64,000 nucleotides of DNA from Ancylostoma caninum. Taxonomy: Eukaryota > Nematoda > Chromadorea > Rhabditida > Ancylostomatidae. Where the stretch lies: NCBI GenBank assembly GCA_037903475.1, contig JBAJFG010000559.1, positions 310,001-374,000 on the forward strand, read 5' to 3'. The position numbers and the translations under genes were made by a program. Each line of letters starts with the position of its first letter. Position 1 is the first letter of the stretch. Below the pieces are notes generated by a model. The model saw only the letters and a program-made list of their open reading frames with translations, did no database searches and was not told where the DNA came from. This document shows, piece after piece, positions 12,140 through 24,657 of this stretch.

Positions 12140-13050
12140 CTGTCATCATAGTGACTGTGAAATCTATCAAACTTCATAGTTCATTGGGTAAGAGAAATTA
12201 ATCGCACAAAACTCAATTGGTTTTGCCTGGAACACTAGCACACTTCAGAAAGAAGGAGTAGAAGGCGGCACTCTTCTCGAAAACATCATGAATTCGCTCG
12301 GGGATATATGGGGTAATTTAAGAAAGATTAAAAAACAGAAAATATATAAAGGAATAAGCCTGAGTTATAGAGAAAGTTGTGGCCTCAAACAACTGTTGGT
12401 ATCCTCGGTTAACCGACTAATGACCAATATATAACCAACTTCTTGTTGCCATTTGAAGTACATCATTGTGTTAATATCATTCTTTCTACTTTAGTTAGGG
12501 TTAATGACACATAAAAATGCAAAAGTGTTGCCACCGGCAGGATGTGAACCTCGCACCATATGCATCATATCCTACTCCCTTACCTATTCCACCACACCGT
12601 AACTGTCCGCACTGGACGGGAGGGCCCTCAGAATCATACAAAGTTATATCAGCTGGCCAAATACTAGTATGCACGCTGTAGAATCTTTTTAGACAAGGCT
12701 TCAAACCATTTAGGTTCTATTTCAATTTGTGAAATTAACCTCTCGCACTTGTGAGATGAGATCTAATGCATCGCTAGAGCCAGTTCACTGTACTAGAGGC
12801 AAAAAGAATAATCTTGAGCTTCAAAATGAAAAAAAATTGCTTTTTTTCTCAGACCTTTGAAATAACAGCCTCACAGTTACAATGGGCTGTTAGATAAGCC
12901 CGGTTCTCAACGCAAAGTCATGCTACAACACCGTGCAGACGCATGTTTAACCGGAACTATAAACTCCTCCCGAGGACTTCTCCATAATCGGGATGTCCCC
13001 TTCTCTGCGTCTATGACATTTGCGCGGTCTCTGCGCACGCTCTATCAGTA
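12140..13050. repeat. tRNA-like relic at 12527-12600; otherwise empty
   Basis: On the minus strand an A-box-like TGGTGGAATAGGT is followed by a B-box-like GGTTCACATCC. The acceptor and T stems do not pair well, so this is a SINE or tRNA pseudogene rather than a functional tRNA. The rest of the interval has no recognised feature. Confidence 0.3.
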
Positions 13051-13775
13051 TCGATGTGGCAGTGCAAAGGGTCCAACAGTTCTTTCCATTCTGTGCCTCT
13101 CACCGCCTAACTGAGCGTTACAACCTCCGCAGATATTTATGAGTACTTGTCGTGGCATTTCATTGATTGTGTTCGGAAGAAGTCCGTTGAAGTCGTTTTC
13201 ACGTAATCGCCTGACTTATCCGTTTGTGCACAGACTTGTGGGACTGTGAATGTGCCTGGTTAGGAATCCTGCTGTATGATCCTTCCATTCTCCGGTTTCC
13301 ATTCAACAATTCCTCCGGCTGCCTGTTTGTTTTAGACAATTCCAACTCCTCTCTCGTGCCTTCCGGGAAACATGATGTTCCTGTTGCCACTTTTGAAGCA
13401 CCCACTTCCTGTCCACCGAACTTCGCTGAGACCGAGGATGTTCAGACGACAGTTGTCAGATTCTTGGAGAATCTGGACGAGTTGCCTAGTCTGGTTTAGC
13501 AAGCGCACGTTACAGGTCCCTATACGTGTGATGTTTTTTGGTGAGAAAATCGGATCCATAGTAAGGGGACCCGTCCCAAACTTTGAACTAGACCTTCCTT
13601 TTTTAACAGTACTATTTGTGTTCGCCGTTTCTGTGGCTGTTATACATTGGTATTTGGATTTTTTTAAAATCCGAATTGTTGGAATATTCGAATAATCGAA
13701 TACTTTAACCTTTCGAATTATTTGAACCTTCGAAAACGAAAATTTCGAATCATTCGAATATTCGTTCCGAAAGGG
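13051..13775 (-). pseudogene. RTE-type LINE endonuclease fragment, left arm of a palindrome
   Basis: On the minus strand 13559-13332 encodes the start of an APE-type endonuclease: ITRIGTCNVRLLNQTRQL and then ILGLSEVRWTGSG, with the catalytic-region E of SEVRW. This is typical of RTE-like LINEs. The frame then breaks and the rest of the element, including all reverse transcriptase, is missing. TTCGAA-rich sequence lies at the inner end. The arm is inverted at 15157-15880 with very high identity. Confidence 0.8.
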
Positions 13776-15156
13776 GGGGGGGGGCGAGGGTCGGATCGAG
13801 CGCTTGGGTGTTTTGGCCCGAGAAGTAGCCGCGTTCAGGCCGCTGTAGGGCCACTGAAAACGGGGCTTGCATTCCTATATGCCCCAGTACTGTCCGCGTT
13901 CAGGCCACCATGAGCCCGCAAACCAGCAGGCGCTACTGCTCCTAATCCAGCGCACAAGGCAGCATTCTCCACAATTCCCCGTCGATTGGACGCCGGCACC
14001 GTGACAATCCTCGGGGCATCGGTCACACCTCGCGCATGGTCTCGGACGGATGAGTGCCGGGTTCCATGCCACTGTCCACAGTGATCCACCGGAGCATAAA
14101 AACAACATAAATACGCAATTCAACACCAGGAATACGAAAAGGTGGCAGTTTGCAAGGTCTATCCATGGTTTCGTAGTGCTAGCCTCCTCCTATTACTGAG
14201 AGGACTCGAACCAACCTGACCATTCTTTATGAATGACTGAGAGTCCGCTGCTTTATCCACCAGGCCATCCATGCTGCTGATTTCTTCTTGTTGCCTTCAT
14301 CACGTCTCTACTATCACCAACCAACCACCTCGACCGGGTTGGTTCTTTATTGAGCCGAAAAATGTAGTCGTTTAGCTGCTTTTTGGAGATATTTGCCGGC
14401 GGTCAATGGCTGCGAAAAACGGGCCGATCCCAGACACTCTTCACATAGCGGGCGGAACCCCGACGGTGGTGCTTTAGCCCGAATGATTCTGAGTTCAGCG
14501 CGCGATTCGCCCGACAATGCGTTTGGCCCGCAACATGTGTGGTTCCCGCCCGCTGTTTATCTGCTATTGGTCTTCGTTCAAACGTTTCGTCGGGGATTCG
14601 CCGGCGGTTGGAACCTGATTTGCCCCCGAATATGTCTGAGTAGTCGGCATACCCGGTTCCGCTCAGAATTTTACTACCTCCTGTATTTTCACACTGATGC
14701 CTACAAGTAGTAGTAATAGTAATAATGCTTCCATTCAAAATGTTCATCATGTTGACGGCCATCATGTTGAGTAGCCTCGGTGAACATTTTTCCATTGTAA
14801 GCAAAAAAAAAACTCGACAAAGCCAACAATTTTTTGCAAGACGGTTGTCATGAAAGTGTTCCACGCGTTGGATAACTCCAACAGCAATGGCTTCGCCCGT
14901 CACTGTAGCGGGAAACCCATAAAGTCAATGAATCAATAAGCCAACATTATCATGCAAATGGTTGCCATATTCGTGGCTCAAAATGGATGTCATATTCATG
15001 TTAGGTATATCGGAAAACCCTAGTAGCTATGCTAGCTTCACCACTGCCGGTCTCAAGCGCGTGTGAAAAAGATGGAGGATCGGGCGACGGGTCAGCAATC
15101 CGTCCCCGAAAAAAACTCCACATCGCCGCTATTCATTAGTATTTGAACGGATGTTT
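13776..15156. other. Spacer between RTE palindrome arms
   Basis: It holds a poly-G tract at 13769-13782, a GC-rich stretch to 14100, and a minus-strand tRNA-like relic at about 14200-14275 (GGTTCGAGTCC B box, long variable region, poorly pairing stems). A 166-codon minus-strand frame at 14403-14903 has no domain and is not called a gene. Confidence 0.4.
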
Positions 15157-15880
15157 CGGAGCGAATATTTGAGTGATTCGAAATTTTAGTTTTTCGAAGG
15201 TTCAAATAATTCGAAAGGTTGAAGTATTCGATTATTCGAATATTCCAACAATCCGAATTTAAAAAAATATCCAAATACCAATGTATAACCGCCACAGAAA
15301 CGACGAACACAAATAGTACCGTTAAAAAAGGAAGGTCTAGTTCAAAGTTTGGGACGGGCCCCCTTACTATGGATCCGATTTTCTCACCAAAAAACATCAC
15401 ACGTATAGGGACCTGTAACGTGCGCTTGCTAAACCAGACTAGGCAACTCGTCCAGATTCTGCAAGAATCTGACAACTGTCGTCTGAACATCCTCGGTCTC
15501 AGCGAAGTTCGGTGGACAGGAAGTGGGTGCTTCAAAAATGGCAACAGGAACATCATGTTTCCCGGAAGGCACGAGAGAGGAGTTGGAATTGTCTAAAACA
15601 AACAGGCAGCCGGAGGAATTGTTGAATGGAAACCGGATAATGGGAGGATCATACAGCAGGATTCCTAACCAGGCACATTCACAGTCCCACAAGTCTGTGC
15701 ACAAACGGATAAGTCAGGCGATTACGTGAAAACGACTTCAACGGACTTCTTCCGGACACAATCAATGAAATGCCACGACAAGTACTCATAAATATCTGCG
15801 GAAGTTGTAACGCTCAGTTAGGCGGTGAGAGGCACATAATTGAAAGAACTGTTGGACCCTTTACGCTGCCACATAAGAGG
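15157..15880 (+). pseudogene. RTE-type LINE endonuclease fragment, right arm of the palindrome
   Basis: It is the inverted partner of 13051-13775. The plus-strand frame 15369-15596 encodes the same endonuclease start with only a few substitutions (for example GCFKN against GCFKS), followed by the same frame break. Both arms share the same internal deletions, so one was copied from the other or both came from one deleted ancestor. The outer edge abuts the Penelope-like element. Confidence 0.8.
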
Positions 15881-15889
15881 TTTGGCCAA

Positions 15890-18425
15890 GGGACAAATAA
15901 TAAAATATCTGTAAACATATTCAATATCTTCCTGAACGATATCAATCCTTTGTGACACCCTACTACTATAAATTAATCCTCTATATTTGTTGTATATCCT
16001 ATAATACATATTGCTTTTAATGTACTCTGTTAAGAGATCATTCAGTCCGTACTTGTTTTTTACAGAATACATAATTGATTGTCGTGATAAGATCTTCCCA
16101 GTGTTTTTTTTTTGATTTTTCAATCCTGAGGGACAGATGAGATCTATATTTTGTACCTTTACTTAAGGCATGATGTATACTAAAGTTTTTAAAAATATTT
16201 ACATCTCCGGTAATAGTGTGTCTGTGATAAGGATCTATATAGGACGAGTAATTGTGACATATACATCAGGGATGAGCGGATTATCCGTATCCGGTTGTCC
16301 GTTTTGCCGTTATCCGTAGGTTTTATCCTATCCGTTATCCGCACCGTTATCCGTGCTTTTGGGGCCGGATAAGGCCAAAAATAGTGGTTTCATTTTGCAC
16401 GTTCAGAACAGAGGAGGGCCTCCATTTGAAGGCGTATTAGTCAATCTAGCGCGCTTTAGCGCTTTATATCTATGTCATCAGTGCATTGGAATCTTGTAGA
16501 AAAGTAGGAGAAGGTAATGCGGACTTGTATCTGCCCAAAAAGAAAAGCCTCTTGCTCATGTTTTTTGGGTCGTAAGACAGAGTGAGGTATTATCCTCGAA
16601 GCCATCATTTGTGAAATTATCGACAACGTTGGTTAATGTTTGACCATTAATAACGTTGAAATTGCAACGTTCAGATATCTCACCAACACTTGAACCTTGA
16701 GATTAGTGAACTAGCAGCTTCTTGGTGCCCCTTCGTCGCAAGTTTCATTTCGAATATTCAGTGCACCGTCCTGTTTCCATCAATTTCTGAATTTGTTGAT
16801 CAGATATCATTTGAGATGAATATGATCATATAGTCAGTCAGCACGAAAAGATTTAACAGAACTCCACAAAAGATATATGAAGCAAAGCCACAGCCCCCTT
16901 CAGCCCCCCCCCCCTCCCCTCTCCCACCCCCAAAACAAAACCTCGGAAGGACCAGCCTTCGGGGACTTCAGGTTGCACAGAAAAAAACGAATACATACAA
17001 TCTTAAGCAACTAAGTGGTGTGCTAATTAAGTTAACAAATATCCAGATTTTGCTGAAAGCTGTTGTTTTTATGGCGAACTCTAGTTATCATACTTACCTA
17101 CTTATATCTCTTCACAATGAGACCATGCTCAGCGTCACGCTCAGAATGGCGAATTTCGATGAGTAACAAGGTGAAGAATATGTGCTAATTCTTTTTCACG
17201 ATATCCAGATAGTACTTTATCATTTTTTGTCATTTTTAGTATTGTAGAAGGTGGTGTTTTGTAGCATTTGAACCACTTATCCGTTATCCGTTATCCGTTA
17301 TCCGATATCCGTTATCCGGTCATTTTTGGCCTATCCGTTATCCGCACCGTTATTCGGGTTGTTGAAAATCTCGTGTCCGCTCATCTCTGATATATTTGCC
17401 ATATCATTGGGTTCTAGACTTCGAAGATTTCTAAGGAAGTTATTATAATTAAAGAAAAAACTGGAGTACGGTTTAGAGTATTCATATATCAATCTAAAAG
17501 GAATGAATTTTTTGGTACTGTATTTTTTAATTATGTCCACCATTTGTTTACTATTGATAATTTTGTTAAGGTTAACAGTTTCTAGAAGAGGTGTGTAAAA
17601 TGGGAGTTTAACATTGATAAAATTACAATATGTCGTCTTGTTGTTACTTTTGACAGGATTCTGGAAATGATAATAGCATAGTATACTAGACAGAAGGATC
17701 CTATGTTCTTTGTCTATATCAGTGTATTCCGGATTAATAGACAACAGCTTAATTAGGTTGTTGATATAATATTTGTTTTTTGACTTCAAGTATTTAGAAA
17801 TCTCATAGTGCCCATTATAGGCACCGAACATATGTTTTATATCTTCAATAATTTCTTGAGTAGAGTATCAGTTATTGTTTTTCTTTCTCTTATTATTGTA
17901 TCTGCTTCTATTATGACGACTTTTAATAACTCTGAGGTTGAAGAAAGGGTGATTTTTAGTATGAGTGAGCGGGCTTTTAATGTAAGTGAGATTACCATAG
18001 CCTTTAATGTTATCATTATAACCGAAATGATATGGTGTCATTAATGATTTGATCCAAAAAAGTTCTTGAACTCGTAGTATACCAGTGTTAGTGTTTTCTG
18101 TATCGTTATCTACCATGTGGAAAGTAATGTTCTCTGGATTGCAATTATTTTTAGTAAAATGCCTATAAAGGATTTCATTGCTATCCTTTTTGAGTATTGA
18201 TCTCACATGTCCCCTAATTCTATGTTTAAGCTTCCCCGTAGTAATACCTACATATTGTAGTTTACAAGTTTGACATGTTATACAATAGACATCATGTGTT
18301 GAATTGCAATTGGCATTACAAATCTTGAAGGTATTGGTGCGAAATTTTGTTGCTGAAGAAATGACATGGTTTCTGTAATCAAGAATGCTACAGTTTACAC
18401 AGCCGACCGTACATTGGACACCCAT
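15890..18425 (-). pseudogene. Penelope-like element with permuted domains (GIY-YIG before RT)
   Basis: On the minus strand, 18425-17868 encodes a GIY-YIG endonuclease with Cys pairs: GCVNCSILDYRN, DVYCITCQTCKLQYVGITTG, KLKHRIRGHVRSI, then LRVQELFWIKSLMTP. After one in-frame TGA the same frame continues 17831-17390 through KFIPFRLIYEYSKPYSSFFF. Beyond a hAT-like insertion it resumes with NYSSYIDPYHRHTITGDVNI and ALSKGTKYRSH, and after a frameshift in an A run it reaches EYVYRYFIICPLAK at about 15900. In canonical Penelope elements GIY-YIG follows the RT. Here it precedes the linker, and the ITGD...KG.KYR block is what I recall leading into the RT in the permuted (Naiad/Chlamys-type) clade. The element is cut at the start of the RT by the RTE arm, so it is dead. 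Confidence 0.72.
16267..17389. mobile_element. Non-autonomous hAT-like element inside the Penelope-like element
   Basis: The ends are CAGGGATGAGCGGA and its imperfect complement TCCGCTCATCTCTG. The flanking 8-mers ATATACAT (16259-16266) and ATATATTT (17390-17397) match at 6 of 8 positions, consistent with an aged hAT duplication. Just inside each end are several copies of a TATCCGT-type 7-mer. Removing the element brings the Penelope coding frame back together. No transposase is encoded in the 1.1 kb. Confidence 0.75.
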
Positions 18426-18608
18426 GTTATTATTTCCAAAGTTCAGTAGGTTGTATGTGCCGTTTACCTTACTTTTGTAGAAAATATGTACCTGAAATTA
18501 AGAGGGAACATGGTTTTGAGACCATGACCAGAACGTCGGACCCCATCCTTGCCCACACAGTCAAACTGCCTCCTCAACAGTTCGACTTTTGATGTCCTTC
18601 CGCATTTA

Positions 18609-21600
18609 TCATGACCTATAATAATGGGCTTAGTTTGTTTTCGTGTCTGTCTGTATGTATGTGTGTCAGACCGTTACGAAATTCTACAATTGGTCAGTGA
18701 TCGTGATTGTGAGATCATATAAAAGCCTAGGAATGGGTGTGGTATGGTTGAGTGGGGTAGGGCTGGGATCGAGGAGAAGGTTGGACAATGTGCAACGGGT
18801 TCGTCAGTGGAGTCAATACAGAAGGGCTGCGCCGGCGCCCAGAAGTGGGGGGGGACGGATCCACCCTGTGATAAGGGTGTGCCGGCGCCCAAAAGTGGGG
18901 AAACGGGTCCAACGCTGTGATAAGGCCCCACTGCGCTCAAAAGTGGGGTAGTTGGGTGCAAGGGTGCGATAAGAGTGCGCCGGCGTCCAAAAGTGGTGGG
19001 ACGGATCCAACGCTGTGATAAGGCCCCACTGCACTCAAAAGTGGGGGAGTCGGGTGCAAGGGTGTGATAAGAGTGCGCCGGCGTCCAAAAGTGGTGGGAC
19101 GGATCCATCGCTGTGATAAGGCTCCGCCGGCACTCAAACGTGGGAGAGTCGGGTCCAACGGTGTGATAAGGGTGCGCCGGCGCCCAGAAGAGGGGGGATG
19201 GGTCCAACGGTGTGGTAAAGCCCCGCCGGCGCCCAAAGGTGGAGGAGACGGGTCCACCGTGTGATAAGGGTGCGCCAGCGCCCAGAAGTGGGGGAGACGG
19301 GTCCACCACTGTGATAAGGGTGCGCCGGCGCCCAGAAGTGTGGGTCGTGATAAGGGTGCGCCGGCGCCCAGAAGTGGGGGAGAGGGTCCACCACTGTGAT
19401 AAGGGTGCGCCGGCGCCCAGAAGTGAGGGAGATGGGGCAACCACTGTGATAAGGGTGCGCCGGCGCCCAGAAGTGGGGGGACGGGTCGACAGCTGTGATA
19501 AGGGTGCGCCGGCGCCCAGAAGTGGGGGAGACGGGTCCACCGTGTGATAAGGATGCGCCGGCGCCCAGAAGTAGGGGAGACGGGTCCACCACTGTGATAA
19601 GGGTGCGCCGGCGCCCAGAAGTGAGGGAGATGGGGCAACCACTGTGATAAGGGTGCGCCGGACGCCCAGAAGTGGGGGAGACGGGTCCACCACTGTGGTA
19701 AGGGTGCGCCGGCGCCCAGAAGTGGGGGAGACGGGTCCACCACTGTGATAAGGGTGCGCCGGCGCCCAGAAGTGGGGGAGACGGGTCCACCACTGTGATA
19801 AGGGGGGCGCCGGCGCCCAGAAGTGGGGGAGACGGGTCCACCACTGTGATAAGGGTGCGCCGGCGCCCAGAAGTGGGGAGAGGGTCACCACTGTGATAAG
19901 GGTGCGCCGGCGCCCAGAAGTGGGGGAGACGGGTGTGATAAGGGTGCGCCGGCGCCCAGAAGTGAGGGAGCGGGTCCACCACTGTGATAAGGGTGCGCCG
20001 GCGCCCAGAAGTGGGGGAGACGGGTCCACCACTGTGATAAGGGTGGGCCGGCGCCCAGAAGTGGGGGAGACGGGTCCACCGTGTGATAAGGATGCGCCGG
20101 CGCCCAGAAGTAGGGGAGACGGGTCCACCACTACGATAAGGATGCGCCGGCGCCCAGAAGTGAGGGAGATGGGGCAACCACTGTGATAAGGGTGCGCCGG
20201 ACGCCCAGAAGTGGGGGAGACGGGTCCACCACTGTGATAAGGGTGCGCCGGCGCCCAGAAGTGAGGGAGATGGGGCAACCACTGTGATAAGAGTGCGCCG
20301 GACGCCCAGAAGTGGGGGCGATGGGTCCACCACTGTGATAAGGATGCGGCGGCGCCCAGAAGTGGGGGAGACGGGTCCACCACTGTGATAAGGGTGCGCC
20401 GGCGCCCAGAAGTGAGGGAGATGGGGCAACCACTGTGATAAGGGTGCGCCGGCGCCCAGAAGTGGGGGGACGGGTCGACAGCTGTGATAAGGGTGCGCCG
20501 GCGCCCAGAAGTGGGGGAGACGGGTCCACCGTGTGATAAGGATGCGCCGGCGCCCAGAAGTAGGGGAGACGGGTCCACCACTGTGATAAGGGTGCGCCGG
20601 CGCCCAGAAGTGAGGGAGATGGGGCAACCACTGTGATAAGGCGCCCAGAAGTGGGGGAGACGGGTCCACCACTGTGATAAGGATGCGGCGGCGCCCAGAA
20701 GTGGGGGAGACGGGTCCACCACTGTGATAAGGGTGCGCCGGCGCCCAGAAGTGGGGGAGACGGGTCCACCGTGTGATAAGGATGCGGCGGCGCCCAGAAG
20801 TGGGGGAGACGGGTCCACCACTGTGATAAGGGTGCGCCGGCGCCCAGAAGTGAGGGAGATGGGGCAACCACTGTGATAAGGGTGCGCCGGCGCCCAGAAG
20901 TGGGGGGACGGGTCGACAGCTGTGATAAGGGTGCGCCGGCGCCCAGAAGTGGGGGAGACGGGTCCACCGTGTGATAAGGATGCGCCGGCGCCCAGAAGTA
21001 GGGGAGACGGGTCCACCACTGTGATAAGGGTGCGCCGGCGCCCAGAAGTGAGGGAGATGGGGCAACCACTGTGATAAGGGTGCGCCGGACGCCCAGAAGT
21101 GGGGGAGACGGGTCCACCACTGTGGTAAGGGTGCGCCGGCGCCCAGAAGTGGGGGCGATGGGTCCACCACTGTGATAAGGATGCGGCGGCGCCCAGAAGT
21201 GGGGGAGACGGGTCCACCACTGTGATAAGGGTGGGCCGGCGCCCAGAAGTGGGGGAGACGGGTCCACCGTGTGATAAGGATGCGGCGGCGCCCAGAAGTG
21301 GGGGAGACGGGTCCACCACTGTGATAAGGGTGCGCCGGCGCCCAGAAGTGAGGGAGATGGGGCAACCACTGTGATAAGGGTGCGCCGGCGCCCAGAAGTG
21401 GGGGGACGGGTCGACAGCTGTGATAAGGGTGCGCCGGCGCCCAGAAGTGGGGGAGACGGGTCCACCGTGTGATAAGGATGCGCCGGCGCCCAGAAGTAGG
21501 GGAGACGGGTCCACCACTGTGATAAGGGTGCGCCGGCGCCCAGAAGTGGGGGAGACGGGTCCACCACTGTGATAAGGGTGCGCCGGCCGGAAGTGAGGGA

Positions 21601-23539
21601 GATGGGGCAACCACTGTGATAAGGGTGCGCCGGACGCCCAGAAGTGGGGGAGACGGGTCCACCACTGTGATAAGGGTGCGCCGGCGCCCAGAAGTGAGGG
21701 AGATGGGGCAACCACTGTGATAAGAGTGCGCCGGACGCCCAGAAGTGGGGGCGATGGGTCCACCACTGTGATAAGGATGCGCCGGCGCCCAGAAGTAGGG
21801 GAGACGGGTCCACCACTGTGATAAGGGTGCGCCGGCGCCCAGAAGTGAGGGAGATGGGGCAACCACTGTGATAAGGGTGCGCCGGACGCCCAGAAGTGGG
21901 GGAGACGGGTCCACCACTGTGATAAGGGTGCGCCGGCGCCCAGAAGTGAGGGAGATGGGGCAACCACTGTGATAAGGGTGCGCCGGACGCCCAGAAGTGG
22001 GGGACGGGTCCACCACTGTGATAAGGGTGCGCGGCGCCCAGAAGTGGGGGAGACGGGTCCACCACTGTGATAAGGGTGCGCCGGCGCCCAGAAGTGGGGG
22101 ACGACAGCTGTGATAAGGGTGCGCCGGCGCCCAGAAGTGGGGGAGACGGGTCACTTGTGATAAGGGTGCGCCGGCGCCCAGAAGTGGGGGATGGGTCCAC
22201 CACTGTGATAAGGAGAAGCGGGTCGTGTGATAAGGAGAAGTGGGGGAGACGGGTCCACCGTGTGATAAGGATGCGCCGGCGCCCAGAAGTAGGGGAGACG
22301 GGTCCACCACTACGATAAGGATGCGCCGGCGCCCAGAAGTGAGGGAGATGGGGCAACCACTGTGATAAGGGTGCGCCGGACGCCCAGAAGTGGGGGAGAC
22401 GGGTCCACCACTGTGATAAGGGTGCGCCGGCGCCCAGAAGTGAGGGAGATGGGGCAACCACTGTGATAAGGGTGCGCCGGACGCCCAGAAGTGGGGGCGA
22501 TGGGTCCACCACTGTGATAAGGGTGCGCCGGCGCCCAGAAGTGGGGGAGACGGGTCCACCACTGTGATAAGGGTGCGCCGGCGCCCAGAAGTGAGGGAGA
22601 CGGGTCCACCACTGTGATAAGGGTGCGCCGGCGCCCAGAAGTGGGGGGACGGGTCCACACTGTGATAAGGGTGCGCCGGCGCGCAGAAGTGGGGGAGACG
22701 GGTCCACCACTGGGGAGACGGGTCCACCACTGTGATAAGGGTGCACCGGCGCCCAGAAGTGGGCACCATTGTGATAAGGGTGCGCCGGCGCCCAGAAGTG
22801 GGGGAGACGGGTCCACCACTGTGATAAGGTGCGCCGGCGCGAAGAAGTGGGGGAGACGGGTCCACCACTGTGATAAGGGTGCACCGGCGCCCAGAAGTGA
22901 GGGAGATGGGGCAACCATTGTGATAAGGGTGCGCCGGCGCCCAGAAGTGGGGGAGACGGGTCCACCACTGTGGCAAAGGTGAGCCGGCGCCCAAAGGTGG
23001 GGAAACGCATGACGGTCCAGCGTTGTGATAAGGGCGCCCGCGTCCAGAAAAGGAAGTTCGTCACGGCCTAGGTAAGTTTCTTCATGAGTGGTGCCCTGGC
23101 ACCCGTTCCAGCTATTCTTTCTACCTATTTGACCTAGGTGCACGTATTCCAATCCGTATTCCCCGCCTCACTCCAGTCCATTTGCATCTGAATCGACCCC
23201 ACTCTTAACTCTGTTTACACATGGGCAGACCCTCATCACTTGAGTTGTCACAACAACCAGCTAAGGACAGATTATTTCAAGAGAGCATTTCCACTGAATC
23301 GGCTACGTCCAATTAACAACGGCCACTAGGGCCAATCAAAAGAAATTACTTCTTCCATGTGGAGGAAGGCTACCGCTCACGCGATCGAGAGCTTTCCAAA
23401 AGTCGATGAACTTACTCGGGAGGATACAGGATCTACTAAATCTGTCCACCTTTTTTCTGCATCGTATGCGGAGTATGCGAACGAAGCGAGCATCAGCAGA
23501 AGTCTGGAAGTGCGGCGTTAGCCGGACGGCCAGACTGGT
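18609..23539 (+). mobile_element. Helitron-like family A copy carrying a giant minisatellite
   Basis: It starts A/TCATGACCTATAATAA, as do the copies at 29424 (minus) and 40556. It ends with a GCGAGCGAAGCGAGC-type block, a two-part hairpin and CTGGT, matching the Helitron TC...CTRRT pattern. A TATA-like ATATAAAAG lies at about 18719. The interior is mostly the 50-bp array. No Rep or helicase domain was seen, so it is non-autonomous. The base after CTGGT is A rather than the usual T, so the Helitron assignment is by structure only. Confidence 0.6.
18830..23060 (+). repeat. 50-bp minisatellite, roughly 80 copies
   Basis: The unit is about 50 bp: GGTGCGCCGGCGCCCAGAAG, then TGGGGGAGACGGGTCCACCA, then CTGTGATAAG. 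Variants (for example GAGGGAGATGGGGCAACC in place of GGGGGAGACGGGTCCACC) recur in higher-order blocks of several units. The first and last units are more diverged, as expected for an expanding core. Because the complement of the unit has no stop in any frame, three overlapping minus-strand frames of about 1000-1300 codons run through it; they are artefacts of the repeat. Confidence 0.95.
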
Positions 23540-24543
23540 ATTCTATAAAGCTCACGCCAACGCTATGTTTGCTTGTGAAAAGATACAGACACGATATCCA
23601 TGATTATGCTGGCGAATAAGTATTTGGAACCTGCTACTTTCCGCTAAAAGGAGCAAATGAAAACAAACAGCAAACGTCGATAAGCGTGCTTTAGTTGTGA
23701 TATAGGATTCCCAGTCCTCAGTAGCGAATGCTAAAGGCCGATCGAAAACATGCCTTATGTTACAATACGAGGGCGTATAATCGTGGTGAGGATAGTGAGT
23801 GGTTAAGCAGAAGCGGTTAGGTACCGTCTGAGAGGAACGTTCCAAGAGAAATATAGTCAATTTTAGGGGCTATGAACGACCCATAATAGCTTTTTGTTAT
23901 TATGTTGAAAAGTTCATCCTAGACCCACGGTGTCATTTCGAGTGGATTTGGTAGTGGTAGAGCACTTTTAACTTCCGCGATTGGATATCAGTGAGATATG
24001 ATATGAGGAAAAGAGCGTAATTGTTCAGAAAAAAAGTATGGTTGTCTCGAAGGAGTACAAGTACACTTTTGTGGGGTTTGGTTTGATTTACAGCAGTGAA
24101 CTGAATAATATTCAAGCAGGAAGTTTCATGAATTAATAAGGGTCATCAGCAGGAACAATATTCCGCTGTGAATAAGCTGAGAATCAACGAGGAAATGCAG
24201 CAAATCAAAAGCAACCTAAAATTCCAACAAGTCATTAGGTTGCATGTGTTGACAATTATAACGTCTATGGAGCAAGATTCAGCACGCTATATCAGTGCGG
24301 AGCCGAATGCATCTGCAGAAACCCCCTCTGCAATGAAATCTCCACGAGATATCTCTTTCACTGAGGGAATGTGTGACGTTCTCGGCGCCGACACTCCTCT
24401 GCTATTGATGCGCACATAAGAATAGAATGAGAGACAGTTTCACACATGACAAAATATGATAGAGACGATAACTGCTTTCTCGAATTACCGTGTTCGCGAC
24501 AGCAATATGTCGTCATTATCATATTTTGGCGCAGTTAGCGTGT
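23540..24543. other. No recognised feature
   Basis: Short frames occur on both strands. None has a recognisable domain or a good splice context. Confidence 0.35.
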
Positions 24544-24657
24544 CAGGAATGTGGAAAAGAGATGTGCGTAACAAAAATTTCAATTTCAATTCGTAAATCG
24601 TAAATCGTAAATTTTCCAAAGCCGCCATAAACCGAAAATCGTAAATCGTAAATCGTA

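Noticed and set aside
14200..14275. tRNA-like sequence on the minus strand
   Set aside because: It has a B box but the acceptor and T stems do not pair. It is treated as a SINE or tRNA relic.
14403..14903. 166-codon minus-strand frame
   Set aside because: No recognisable domain, mixed low-complexity segments, and it lies in the spacer of a repeat palindrome.
16880..16935. C-rich tract and other poly-G/poly-C runs as telomeric or G-quadruplex signals
   Set aside because: Plain homopolymer runs without telomere-type repeats; several mark MITE ends instead.
18830..23060. Regularly spaced repeats that could suggest a CRISPR array
   Set aside because: The repeats are contiguous without unique spacers, and the context is eukaryotic.
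18674..23152. Three very long minus-strand open frames (about 980 to 1290 codons) rich in HFWAPAHPYHSGGP-type repeats
   Set aside because: They are the three frames of a 50-bp tandem repeat whose complement has no stop codon. They overlap each other, shift phase every unit and have no promoter or splice context.
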